Shown: in pieces, positions 40,501-51,265 of the stretch
Position numbering within the stretch: the stretch's first letter is position 1
How the letters are laid out: every line of letters begins with the position of its first letter
DNA from: Daphnia carinata
Taxonomy: Eukaryota > Arthropoda > Branchiopoda > Diplostraca > Daphniidae
DNA length: 64,000 nucleotides
Reading direction: 5' to 3'
Assembly (NCBI RefSeq): GCF_022539665.2
Contig: NC_081331.1
Span: 3,072,501-3,136,500, forward strand
The notes under the pieces: generated by a model
Seen by the model: only the letters and a program-made list of their open reading frames with translations
Database searches by the model: none
Told to the model about the DNA's origin: nothing
Translations under genes and position numbers: made by a program

Positions 40501-40935
40501 TGAAGCTTGACTGTCATACTGATTGTTGTTGACAGCATGTTCAGGTTGATAACTGGACACTTGCTGGGGCAAAGAGTAATCTGGCACATTATACATATTT
40601 GGGGGGTTGGCAGGAGGAGCATTCTGAAGCTTTGGTGCCATAGCTGCTGTTTGGCTAGGTTCTGTATAGTTTTGGAAATTGTTCACGTTCTCATCCCAGT
40701 TCCACGATTCTTGGTTAGTTGGCAGTGGAGCTTGCTGTTGTTGCTGCTGCTGCTGCTGTAATGGTGGCTGTTGCCTTGGTGGTCCCCAAGAACCATTTGA
40801 AGGAGGGTATCCTGCATTATACTGATTCGGGTTGTACATCATCACATTGCCTGGTGCAGATGGTTTGGCTGGTGGAGGATTCCTGCTCGGTTGGTAGAGG
40901 GCAGGGTCTTGCCGACTGGGCCTAGGCGGATTCAT
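31550..40935 (-). CDS. SEC16A: COPII scaffold protein Sec16
   Basis: Thirteen exons, 2,092 residues, all phases consistent: 40,935-38,661; 38,566-38,308; 37,720-37,589; 37,213-37,136; 37,066-36,505; 36,429-36,207; 36,126-35,900; 35,835-35,556; 35,475-34,367; 34,187-33,888; 32,558-32,271; 32,177-31,970; 31,887-31,550. Residues 1-758 are Pro/Gln/Asn-rich and disordered. About 759-915 is a mixed-charge Arg/Asp region. The central conserved domain, which binds Sec13, runs about 1,040-1,560 ([40 protein letters not shown]). A Gln-rich segment follows, then the C-terminal [20 protein letters not shown] motif and a final AGRNAYVNP motif. A run of ten Ala lies in exon 5. Sec16 organises ER exit sites and COPII coat assembly. 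The start is the ATG just inside an acceptor (ttatag) at 40,941, so a 5' UTR intron is likely. It is divergent from SEC22. Confidence 0.95.
38308..38566 (-). other. Mixed-charge Arg/Asp/Glu-rich exon of Sec16
   Basis: This whole exon encodes alternating Arg and Asp/Glu (for example [16 protein letters not shown]), continuing from the end of exon 1 ([13 protein letters not shown]). Such mixed-charge tracts are typical of proteins that condense. Its place, between the disordered N-terminus and the central domain, suggests a role in ER-exit-site or stress-body condensation; that is inference. Confidence 0.6.
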
Positions 40936-41764
40936 TTTCACCTATAAAATTATGTAAAACTGTTACTGGAAGTACTACAAGTTTCATCCAAATAATGTTT
41001 GTTGAGGAACATAGTTTCTGTACTTGATTATCTTATGTGAGAGCCTACTAGAACCTTGAAGAAATCACTGATCAGAAATCAAACTAAAGGAAAAGAATTT
41101 TTCGACGAAAAAATTGCCTATGCACTTGCGAATTAAAAACTAGAACGGGTAAATATTCATGTTGTTGCCACCTCTACTTTCGGCTCATTACAAGACACGT
41201 ATGTACGACCATTGAAAGCAAACGATTTAGCTATTTGGTATTTTAATAGGACTAGTACGAAAATAGGATGTTAGAACTAACCTGGGTTTAGTAAAATATA
41301 AGCTACATAAGCAAAGAATCAATTAAAACACGAAAAAATGTTGATTCAGTTTACTAGAGAGTTGCTTTCACCGATAAACACCGCTGTGTGACGTCTGCCC
41401 AGGAAACTAGCAAAGCATACTTTTATTCTTTATGAAAAGCTTATAATACTATTGAATCCTTATTTCATGTAAGATTTTTCAAGAAATACGATCGAATAAT
41501 TTTCTATTTAACTTGCACGTATTGAACGAAGCAAATTACGAAGATTTTTTCAGGGAAACATCTGATTCATATGGAACATTTGCTTTCAACTGGCAACGTC
41601 TAAGTTAGGGCCACGTAATGCTTTGCTGTCAAAAGTATAACAAAAAAAAAAAGAGGGGATCAAAACCGGCAGCCTCAAGAAAAATAAACCTATTGGCGGG
41701 TGGTCAAAGTGATAGTGGCGTTTAAATTAGCCAGCATAACTTCGTTTTAATAAATTTACCTACG
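40936..41764. promoter_or_regulatory. Shared divergent promoter region of SEC16 and SEC22
   Basis: The two start codons are 829 bp apart and point away from each other. On the SEC16 side, a minus-strand acceptor lies at 40,941-40,943, and a matching donor (CCCAG|gttagt) at about 41,280 suggests one 5' UTR intron. A CRE-like TGACGTCT is at 41,389-41,396. No TATA box was noticed. Both genes serve ER-to-Golgi traffic, so common control is plausible. Confidence 0.55.
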
Positions 41765-42757
41765 ATGTTGTTCATGACATGGATTGCCAGAGTAGGGGAT
41801 GGTTTACCTCTTGCCGCATCAATTCCCGAAGATGAAGAGGTTTGTTTACATCTGTAACTGTTCTGTTTTGGTGTCATCAGCACAGATTATTTATAGAACA
41901 AAAAAAACTTTTAGTCTTACTATTTGGGCATATTAATTGAACTCTGCGTTTTCCAAAAACAAATATGGATGATGACACTGAATGCAAAAAGTTTTGCTAG
42001 TAATTACTGAGTAATTGAAATATGTTTTTTATAATTAACAAAAACCTGGATGAATCAGTCTGGGAGAGGAGTGCTGGATTACCAAAACCAGGCCAAGATG
42101 CTGTTCAGAAAAATGAATCAGCAGAGTCCTTCCAAATGCACGATTGAAACTGGGGCACATTTCTTCCAGTAAGCTGCAATTGTAAATAAAATCCACTGCA
42201 GTATATTAAACTATTTTTTCATGGCAATTTTAGTTATCTTATTGATCAAGATGTCTGCTACCTGGTTCTGTGTGAACAGAGCTATTCTAAAAAGCTTGCC
42301 TTCTCTTTTCTCGAAGATCTAGCTCAAGAGTTTAGTTCACTCTATGGAAAAAAGGTCCAGAGTGTGAATCGTCCATACAGTTTTATTGAGTTTGGTAATA
42401 TGCTGGCTTTTATCTCATTTTAAATAAATCTAATGAATGTCATTCAATTTGTTCATACCAGATACCTACATTCAGAAGGCAAGAAGATCGTTTATGGACT
42501 CTAGAACTAGACGTAACTTAACCGCCATCAACACAGAGCTTCAAGACGTTCAAAGGATTATGGTTCGCAACATCGACGATGTCCTACAACGAGGCAGTCT
42601 ACTTTCAGATCTGGATAATAAAGCACAGACGCTGTCACTCAGTTCGCAACGGTACAAGAAAGACGCCAGAAACTTGAACATGCAATCGACGTATGCAAAA
42701 ATTGGAGCCGCAGCCATCGTTTTGCTTGTTTTTGTCCTTTATTTTTGGGTCCTATGA
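41765..42757 (+). CDS. SEC22B: R-SNARE Sec22
   Basis: Four exons, 41,765-41,839; 42,059-42,168; 42,234-42,394; 42,462-42,757, give 213 residues, near the usual 215. The N-terminal longin domain starts [19 protein letters not shown]. The SNARE helix contains [20 protein letters not shown] with the R-SNARE arginine. The C-terminus is a single hydrophobic anchor ([15 protein letters not shown]). The protein follows vertebrate SEC22B along its whole length. It works in vesicle fusion between ER and Golgi in both directions. It is head-to-head with SEC16 and lies about 560 bp upstream of the dynein gene. Confidence 0.97.
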
Positions 42758-43180
42758 TTTTGATGCCTAGCTTCGTCCCTCGTTTTTTGGTTCCAAGTCG
42801 CACGTGAAATATATCCCTAGCCCAACCAGAGGGTATCTATCTAGCCTTAGAAATGAGCTGTTTTTTTTCCTACTTGGGCTTCTGCACTGTTGGTACATGG
42901 CGATCTACCGAGATCATTTCTCGTTTATTATTTGCACGCATCAACGTGTGCCTTTAAAAAAAAAAAACGAAAGCCATGTTTGTACATGAAAAAACATCCA
43001 ACTCAATACATTTGTTATATGCCTTGAATGGAGAGAATCCCGTTGCTTTCAGCAATTCACACTGGTGAATGTTTGCAGTGTCATTGGCATAAAGCACCGA
43101 TTCATTGTGAGATATCTGCAACAGGCAAAGTGGACAGATTTCGAAGTAATATTGGAAAATATTCATGTGTAAACATTGGG
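42758..43180. other. SEC22 3' UTR and DNAI1 5' region
   Basis: Short intergenic stretch on the shared plus strand. No extra gene seen. It must hold the SEC22 polyadenylation site and the DNAI1 promoter; neither can be placed with certainty. Confidence 0.5.
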
Positions 43181-43319
43181 ATGGATTTAAAAGGTAATAC
43201 TCGTGTAAACTACTTTTTTTACGAATTGTTGAAATTATCACGAAATAAAATTAATGGAAATTCTTTTTTTCTTTTTCACACAAGTGAATTCTACAGGTTA
43301 TGTAATTGATAAGCAAGCG

Positions 43320-46300
43320 ATGTATCGATCAAGAGGATCTGGGCGCTCACCACGACGACTCCCAGCGCCTAGCGACCAAACCGTGTTGAATCGTTATTGT
43401 CAATATTCATTCAAGAATTATCACCAGCGTTTGAAAATGGGTCCTAAATTACTTCAAAAGGTACTTAAATTATTCGATTCACATTCTCTTTCGCATACTG
43501 CTTGTATTAAAGAGTTCTTTTCCTCTTTCGCCTACAGCGTATCAGTAATTTGCATCACAAGCTCCTCGTTAACAGAATTCGAGCTGCCGATGCAAAGCAA
43601 CATGAAGCGCAGGGAAAGGTAAATGAAAACATTTTTAATTTAGCAATAGAAACTATGTTCTACAACTTTTACAGAAACCAAATGATCGCCGTTGGGAAGC
43701 ACAACATTACACCTGGAACGTTGACGATGACGAGGCAAGAATGACTCGATTGTTATGATTTTACATGTACATCTTCTAACAGAAAGAAACTGTCCGGCAG
43801 GAAATTCCGGGAACAGTAAGAATCGTCCTGAGTGCAGCAGATCCGCAGAGAACAAAGAATCAGGTGGTGTACAGCATCCCTGATCGATGTTTCATCCCAC
43901 TGATTCCAGAAAATTCCTCGGTCGAACTCTTTGACCAAACGTCGTCATCGGTTTACGTCGAACAAACTAACGTTTCAGATGCTGCCTTTAACCCGGGTAA
44001 GAGGGATTACATTCACGTTTTGTAGTTCAACTATGTTGGTACAATTTTCTTACTATAACGAAATGCAGTTGCAGAAATTCGGCAGGAAGTGGATACTGGG
44101 ACATCGGACGCTGACGATACAGTCAGTGAAGCTTATGATGGCGATCGTTCGATCGACACAGCTGCTGCGCCAGGCACTGCTGGTGGCAATAATACGAGCA
44201 ATCAGGCGTTAGACAGTAGCCGAAGTGATCATGGAGCAATGACGGAAAGAGAAGAAGATCCATTGGAATTACTGACTGGAGCTAAATCGCTAGTTAAACG
44301 TAAAGGAGCAAAAGGAATCAATCATTTCAGCTACTGCGATCGTGCCACACAGACAACTGTTCCACCCATAAGAGTAAGAATAATCAAGCGTTTAAACATA
44401 ATTCAAAGTACAAAAATAATTCCTTTTCAATTTCACGTAGTCGCACGCGATTCAAACGGAAGCTCCTCCACGTGTCTCTTTTACTGCACTCACGAATGCA
44501 TGGATTATTCACGACGCGTATCGTCAAGATCTTGCTGCACAGCAGCAGAAGACTCATCAACAAGCATTAATTAATAATGCTGTAGAGGCCGTCAATAAAG
44601 GTGTACCATCCACCACTTCCTCTTCCACAGTTCCAATAGGTTCTGCTCCGGATATATCTGTAACCGTCACTGCCCCATCAGCAGCACCGCCAGTTATTTT
44701 TCAACCGACCGGTGAAACAGCATTGAGTCCAGCGGGTATCTCTCGTCTCGACGCAACCGCTCACGTTATTGAACGAATGCTGAACCAAAATACCTATGAC
44801 GATATCGCCCAGGGTAAGTTCTTGTAATTCCAATCAACTGCCCAACTATACGTAATGTTTTCTGACGTACAGATTTCAAGTATTGGGAAGACGCAGCAGA
44901 TGAATATCGCGAACCAGAAGGAACTCTTATGCCTCTATGGCGTTTCACTCCTCCAGCCGCACTTTTGCGAATGTTTGAAGAGAACGGTTCGATGCGTAAC
45001 GCAGTACCTAGTCACATCACCGCAATTTGTTGGAATCCACATTACAAGGATCTCTTTGCCATCGGTCTTGGTTCTCGTACGTAAACTATAGTTGTTGCAG
45101 CGTGCTTGTTTCGCTTCATGCTCCCTCGCTTTTTCAAAGGAGACAATATGACAGCAGAATCGGGATTGGTTTGCATATTTTCGCTTAAAAGTCCCACTCA
45201 TCCGGAACGCTCTGTTCAACTGCAAGCAGGCGTTTCTAGCTTGGATTTTCATCCGGAATTCTGGCAGCTGTTGGCTGTCGGCATGCACGATGGTCACGTG
45301 GCAGTTGTTGATTTGACAGTGCGGAAGGATCTCGAAACTTTTTCTATTACCAATTTAATTACCTATCGAAGTTCAGCAATGAGAGGGAAACGGACTGTCC
45401 CGATTACTCAGGTGAACCATTCAACTTGATGTCTAGAAAATGTTGATGAATATAAAGGCCTGTTTTGCCTTTTATATTCTGCATGGGTGATTCATTGCAT
45501 AGGTGAGCTGGCACGGTGACATGAGTGACGGGTAAAATCATCTAAAATGACAATGAGGGATTTCTTTTACTTAATTAAATTCTTTGAATATTTATAGCAA
45601 TTTACGATTGTTTTCCATCTCGATGGATGGCTGCCTTTGCTTATGGCTCTTCGTGCAGGGTGAACTTTATCCCACAGAATTAATTACATTGCCGTTCCAA
45701 GGCGATAACCGATTGCAAGATAACAACTTGGGTGGAATGGCCTTGACAGGTAATTCCGTTTCCGCCTGAAATTACGTAATCGTTTTTATAACTAACGGAC
45801 ACGATGTGTAGCTTCTTGCAGTTGCATGGCTATACATCCAAACCACACAATGGTTTTGGTTGGAACGGATCAAGGCCAGTTGTGGCCGGTTAGCAACGAA
45901 GGCGAAATTCTCAACTGGGGACCTGTGAACGCTCACCAAGGTCCCATTTACACGGTGCAGTGGAATCCATTTCACCATCAGGTTTTTATTACCTGCGGTA
46001 CCGACTGGTTAGTTAAAATATGGGACCAGCGGGAGAAGTGAGTTATTTTAAATCGAGGTTTCTATATAGTATGAGTAGAATTAACATATGATTTCCGTTT
46101 CACGCTTGAAATGAACGCAGGGAAGCGCTGGTGGTGATCACTTTGGGATCGTTCGTTGAACACTGTGCTTTCTCTCCGTTTAGCTCGACAGCTTTTGCTT
46201 GCATGTCGAGCAACGGGAAAGTGCTCATCTACGATTTGAACATTTGCCTGCACAAACCTTTGTGTAGCCAGCGAATCACTCCGCAGAGGAGGGCACAGCC

Positions 46301-46547
46301 AACGACATTGAGCTTCGCACCTTTCCATCCGGTCATTTTGGTTGGCGATGACAAGTAAACTATGTTGTAATACATTGATAATTGAATTTACTTATACGAA
46401 AATATCGTTTTTTATTCAAGGGGTCACGTGACGTGTCTCAAATTGTCCCCTAACCTCAGGAAAATTAGCCGAGTTCCCGAGAGTTCCCGCGCTATCGAAG
46501 TCGAAATGGATAAGCTCGAACGCGTCATTACCTTAATGAAAAGATAG
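43320..46547 (+). CDS. DNAI1: Axonemal outer-arm dynein intermediate chain 1
   Basis: Thirteen exons: 43,320-43,460; 43,538-43,618; 43,675-43,734; 43,783-43,996; 44,069-44,373; 44,441-44,813; 44,873-45,076; 45,140-45,411; 45,503-45,531; 45,598-45,749; 45,812-46,037; 46,121-46,354; 46,421-46,547; 805 residues. The frame follows human DNAI1 through [20 protein letters not shown], the WD40 propeller ([27 protein letters not shown]) and the end. The middle region keeps RATQT, a dynein light chain LC8-type motif, and a second QTE motif. It is a core subunit of ciliary outer dynein arms. Intron 3 (43,735-43,782, 48 bp) appears to be GC-AG. An upstream exon ending at 43,193 with ATG at 43,181 would extend the N-terminus in frame by 12 residues. 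The N-terminal half is poorly conserved, so the start is uncertain. Confidence 0.93.
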
Positions 46548-46721
46548 TTTTGCATTTTTTCTTTTAATTTCGCTGTACCGTCGAAAAAAAAATCTTTTGT
46601 TCAAGTTAATTTTGCAATACACTACCACCAACTATATTTCGTATATTTTGCCATTGATTCAGTAGAATTGATTTCCAGAGCAATGCCACTGTGCATCAAT
46701 TAACGTAATACAGTGATGTCT

Positions 46722-48631
46722 TCAGTAATGAGCTGTTGGGAATACAGCACGCTTAGAAACAGCACACATGTTCGCACCCCGTTCGAGGTAAATGTAGCCG
46801 TCTGTGAAACAATGAGATTCATCCACAAAATCTTACACATGAAAAATTGTTGCTCATTATTTACCTTGGCCCCACTCTGGTCCCCATGAATTACGTACCT
46901 ATTGGAAGGGTGAATCACATTAGTCGCATGATATGATAATAAATTAAATTGAAGTATTACAATCCAGTAAGGTTTATTGGAATTTTCATCCTTTCCGTAA
47001 CCCACTATGACGACAGCATGGTTGGTACTGGTCTACAAACAGAACAGGTAATTAGATTTTTAATCAAAATAAACATATGGAATCGATGTTTCCTTAATCC
47101 TTACATTCGAACACGCAGCGGATGAGAACACTCCAGAGCTTTCCGGGAATTAAATAATTCAAAATGACGCTCCTATAATTTTTAAAATATGTTTTTCTAA
47201 CTTCTTACCTGTAAAATTCCCAGTTGGTGGCGTCAATCGACACAGCCAAAGGGCCTTCAAATTAACGTCAATACATCATACCTGCCTTAATCAATTTCTA
47301 AGAAAAATCTTATGGTAATTACCATAGTTTGCAACGACAGCCTTCATAGCTTCCTCGTCGTTACTCCTAGTTGCATACGACCAACTGGTGACGTTGCCCC
47401 CGTAATTGCTTGCAGAATACTCGCACAAGGTTTCCTTTTTAATTTTTTTTTAGTTCAACAAACAAAAAGTAATTCAATTTCGTGGAAATTTAGAGTCATT
47501 TCCGTATCCATACTTCGCCTTGGTAGGGATAAGCCTCTTCGGTATTGATGCCGATATCCTTTACATAATTCCAAGCGCGCAGGGCCAAACCTGTTGTAAA
47601 TAACATAATAACGATATCCAGTAATAGTAAAGTAGCATCGGTTATATTAGGTATTTTCTAGAAAATTAAATCATACCTCCGTTGCAGCCGGCATTACCAT
47701 ATTTCTGACTACAGTCGACGATGTTCTCCTCACTTTATAGAAGGCAATTAGAAAACCCGTGCAACTAGTATTTCTACGCACCACAGACTTACCTCAAGGT
47801 AACCAATTTCCCTGTTTTCTGACAGCGCTGGAATTCTATTGGAGTCGTGGCAGCGAAAGAATAACACGAACCACAGCCACCTTGAAATTATATCCTCATT
47901 ATTAACCCCTCAAGACGAACGCATTTCGTAACCTATAGATCTTTAAAACTACTGACTGGGCATAGAAAAATACGCAGCTAGAGGCAGATGGAATAGACAC
48001 TGAAATTGTTAACTATGAAGCGCAAAGTTATACAACACAATTAGAATCGTAACTGCCTCCAGTGAAATTTAGATCTTCAGAGGCATTGAGAAAGACGATG
48101 AATTACCTTGATATTTAACCTTTGGCATGCATGGATTTTTTCTCAAATCAACAGCGTCGGGAACAGATTGTCGAAGTATATCAGTGCTGACGACAGGTCC
48201 AGGAATTTCATTGTCCGTATCGATTTCTCCTTTCAGTTGTTCAAGTTCAGCCTCCGACTGTGAAATATACACGTTACGTAAAAAGGTTACTTACATGAGA
48301 GAAGCAATGCCTACCCAATCGGTGAATTGATTTGCTTGTAGCGTGTAGCTTGATTTCCCCATTTGATTATGCTTCTTGATTTGCCTGTTGTGTTGCACGA
48401 ATCTATTTTTACGAATTCTTTCACGATCTTTATTCTTAAATTTCTTCTTGTGCTTAGCCTGTACATGAAAAACAGTAAGTTAAGATGGTCAAATTGCTAT
48501 TAAAAAAAAAAAACCTTAAAGCGCTCCCAATCAGCATCGTCGGTGGAATCTCGATTTTCGTCATCCTGAAGAAAATCTTGGGCTACGGCAACAGCCAAAG
48601 TGGCAAATAAAACGAGTACTTGTAGCTTCAT
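46722..48631 (-). CDS. Cathepsin L-like papain-family cysteine protease
   Basis: Twelve exons, 336 residues: 48,631-48,515; 48,458-48,315; 48,257-48,107; 47,880-47,793; 47,732-47,677; 47,590-47,514; 47,434-47,323; 47,254-47,209; 47,138-47,105; 47,032-46,961; 46,898-46,865; 46,801-46,722. A signal peptide ends near residue 17. A basic I29-type propeptide has an ERFNIN-like helix and NQFTDW. The mature domain has the QGGCGSCYS active-site block (oxyanion Gln137, nucleophile Cys143), His280 in TNHAVVIVGYG and Asn302 in VRNSWG. All catalytic residues are present, so it is probably active. Trp after the nucleophile is replaced by Tyr. Likely lysosomal or digestive; arthropods carry many paralogues, so no symbol is given. 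It converges with DNAI1 (174 bp between stops). Confidence 0.93.
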
Positions 48632-49390
48632 GACAGGATTCGTTCTGATGAGCTTTGAGTACGGCGCTGTTGAAAATAGGTAGCCTTATTATCGCGACAA
48701 GTTCGATTAAGACTTGCTACTAATGCCTGGGATTCACTTTATGTTTAATCAGCTGCTATAACATGGTTTTGCTGTCCTTCTGGGTATGCTATAGAGTAGA
48801 CGCATTCAATTTACAGGTTCGTCAACACATCTGTTTCAGATATATCTGTACACCTGTAGCCTAATTAATATGCAATGGGTAACCGTCTGTGCTAGGTATT
48901 TTAAACGTACGGTGTTATATGTAACAATTATTATGGCTAATGATTGGCAGCTTTCCAAATCGTCCCAATTCACGAAATGAATGATCACAGACAATATGAA
49001 AGTTGCTGGTATATGTAGCTAAAGAGGAAACAACTTTTGGCCTCGAATGCCTGTGTGATGACATTTTACTTGAAAACTTCCTGAGTTCTCTAATTACATC
49101 AACTAAAAAAAGAAAAATATTGGGTAGAAAAAAACAAAACAAAACGAGTTAACTACAGCTAGCGCTTTTATGCAATACGGGGAATACCTGGTATGACCTT
49201 GCTGCAGCGTTTGCTACCTCGAGTAGACTTCAACCTCGTTAAACTGTTTTCCTTATCCGCTCAGTTGTCTAGCACATTATAAAAACCACAATGAACTGTC
49301 GAAACTTGCCTCATTGTGGTGCGTAGCCTTGCAGCGTCCAACAGCTCGGGCAAGGTGCAGTAAAAGAAAAAAGCAAATCACTAAAGAACT
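48632..49390. promoter_or_regulatory. Divergent region between protease and sulfotransferase 1
   Basis: The two start codons are 759 bp apart and face away from each other. A TATA box, TATAAAA, lies at 49,278-49,284, about 107 bp before the sulfotransferase ATG, implying a 5' UTR near 80 nt. No matching TATA box was seen for the protease side. Confidence 0.5.
49278..49284 (+). promoter_or_regulatory. TATA box of sulfotransferase 1
   Basis: TATAAAA in a suitable position upstream of the ATG at 49,391. Assigned by sequence and distance only. Confidence 0.5.
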
Positions 49391-50835
49391 ATGTTGAAAG
49401 GAAGACAACGTTTTTTTGCTCGTATCCTTACGTGCCTAATGATTTCGGTTTCGCTGTTTGGATTAGGCATATACCTAGCTCCTATAAAACCACAATATCG
49501 TTTAGCGCCATTCCAGCTGAGTGCTAAGAATGCAACTGCATTCATTTCCAACGATGAAAAGCAGAGTATAGCATCCATCAGAACTTCTTTAAATCCACGT
49601 ATAACTTACCCGTGGAAGGGTGACCCGTCTTGTCAACACATCACCATACAGGTAAGTGATATCCCTAGTCATCGGTGCCTTGTCTTTGACAGTCAAAAGT
49701 GCGTGAAAGCAAATGACATCTCATCTATATCCCTATTTTAGATGGCACAACGAGATAGTTTACCGAAATGGGCATTAACATCATTTCCCGGCAGTGGAGT
49801 CACTTGGCTTCGGCAGATGATTGAAAGCTTGACTGGAATCTACACGGGTAGTGTCCATAAAGGAGATCCACTTCCTTTCAGAGACAACAGTGATTTAATT
49901 CATTATTTTTCTAATCATTTTTAAAAAATTAAAATTGATGTTTTAAAACGAAATTAAAGATAAAAACTACATGGGTATTACCGATAATCCATTTTGTGGG
50001 TGCACAATCATCGACAAAGATCACGAAGCCACGGCTGGAGTTTATAAACGAAAATATTATCTGCAGCTTTTGCAGGTAAAAAATTTTCTTAGCAAGACAG
50101 TAGGAAATGTATTTCCTATTCAATGGTGAAAGGAGAATATGTGAGGGTAGCATTGTGATCCCATCACATCTCGTTTCTTAAATGTTTAAATGGAAGGAAT
50201 TAATGAAGAGAGAATCAATCTGAAATCAGGATTATTCAAACATAATCAACACAACTTACAATTACCGAGGAATTTTACTGTTACGGAATCCAATGGACGT
50301 AGTATTTGCTCACCAGAACCATTTGCTGGTTGGGAAATTTGACGTAGCCCCAGTGAACGCATTTCGCGGACCGGTATGGGACGAACTGGTAGATGCGGTG
50401 GCATTTGCCTGGTCAGATCACGCAATACGTTGGATAGAACAGATGAAGCAGGGCACGGCCATATTCTACGAACATTTTCTTGGTGACAACGCACAGCATG
50501 AACTAGAGCGTTTATTAGATGCCATGAACTACAACCCTCAGCTTTTAGATCCGGAGCGGATGAGATGTCTTTTGGCTCATCGAAATCAAAGCGAATATAA
50601 GCGGAGCAACAAAACAAGGTGTTTTTTTTTAACCCTAGAAGTTTAATTTTAACATGTGTTCATTCGCTGTTGTCGATCATTTTGTATTGCTTAAAGATTT
50701 GTACTTGAAGAACATCATCGTCAAATGCTGTTACAATCAATCCACGCCGTGCAGCGTAGCTTGCGCCAACGGAAATGGCCACAACTTCCTGTTTCCTTAT
50801 ACGATATGCACTTACCTGCAGAGGAGAAATTTTAG
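49391..50835 (+). CDS. WSCD-type Golgi sulfotransferase, copy 1
   Basis: Five exons, 49,391-49,651; 49,742-49,889; 49,960-50,075; 50,230-50,618; 50,697-50,835; 350 residues. Residues about 8-28 form a single membrane anchor (type II, Golgi). The 5'-phosphosulfate loop is SFPGSGVTW (101-109) and the 3'-phosphate region is [10 protein letters not shown]. Other conserved blocks are YPWKGDPSC and [15 protein letters not shown]. These features place it in the WSC-domain-containing (WSCD) sulfotransferase group, expanded in arthropods, here without the WSC domains. Substrate is unknown. Exon sizes and phases match copy 2 downstream, so the pair is a tandem duplication. Confidence 0.85.
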
Positions 50836-51265
50836 AAGCCGCGCGTGAATGGAAAACTGTTTTTCACCTGAGTTGTCGATAAAAACAAACTTGTACTTCA
50901 ATTTTGCATAAAAAATAAAAATTTATGTAAATGTTAATTAATATATAATATTTCATGTTATTTATTGACTTTGCCAAACCACACATTCGCCACACCTACT
51001 TCAAATGTCTATATTTGAATAGTAGGTGGCTTAACCAGTAGACTTAACGAAAAAAAAACCTTGGACATTCAACCGACCAGCCCTGTGTAATTGGCTGGAA
51101 GACTGTGCCTAGAGGAGTTAAACAATTCAAGAGCCGTTAGCAAGTGCGCACAGCTAGTTTTATACAGTTTTCCAACAAGAGAAGAAGCTACGATATCTCG
51201 CTTCCAAAAACGTAGTAGTCAACATTTTTTTTAGAAGAATCGTGAGTGCAAAAGAAAGATTAAAG
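50836..51265. other. Interval between the two sulfotransferases
   Basis: AATAAA at 50,914-50,919 lies 79 bp after the copy 1 stop and is a likely polyadenylation signal. The rest should hold the copy 2 promoter; no clear TATA box was seen. Confidence 0.5.

Noticed and set aside
45077-45100. 24-bp intron in DNAI1
   Set aside because: Too short to be spliced. A 63-bp intron ending at 45,139 keeps the phase and gives a better alignment with human DNAI1.
47105-47172. Longer version of protease exon 9 starting at 47,172
   Set aside because: It ends in the wrong phase for the next exon. The acceptor at 47,139 gives SSGVFSSAACSN, matching the family, and restores phase 0.
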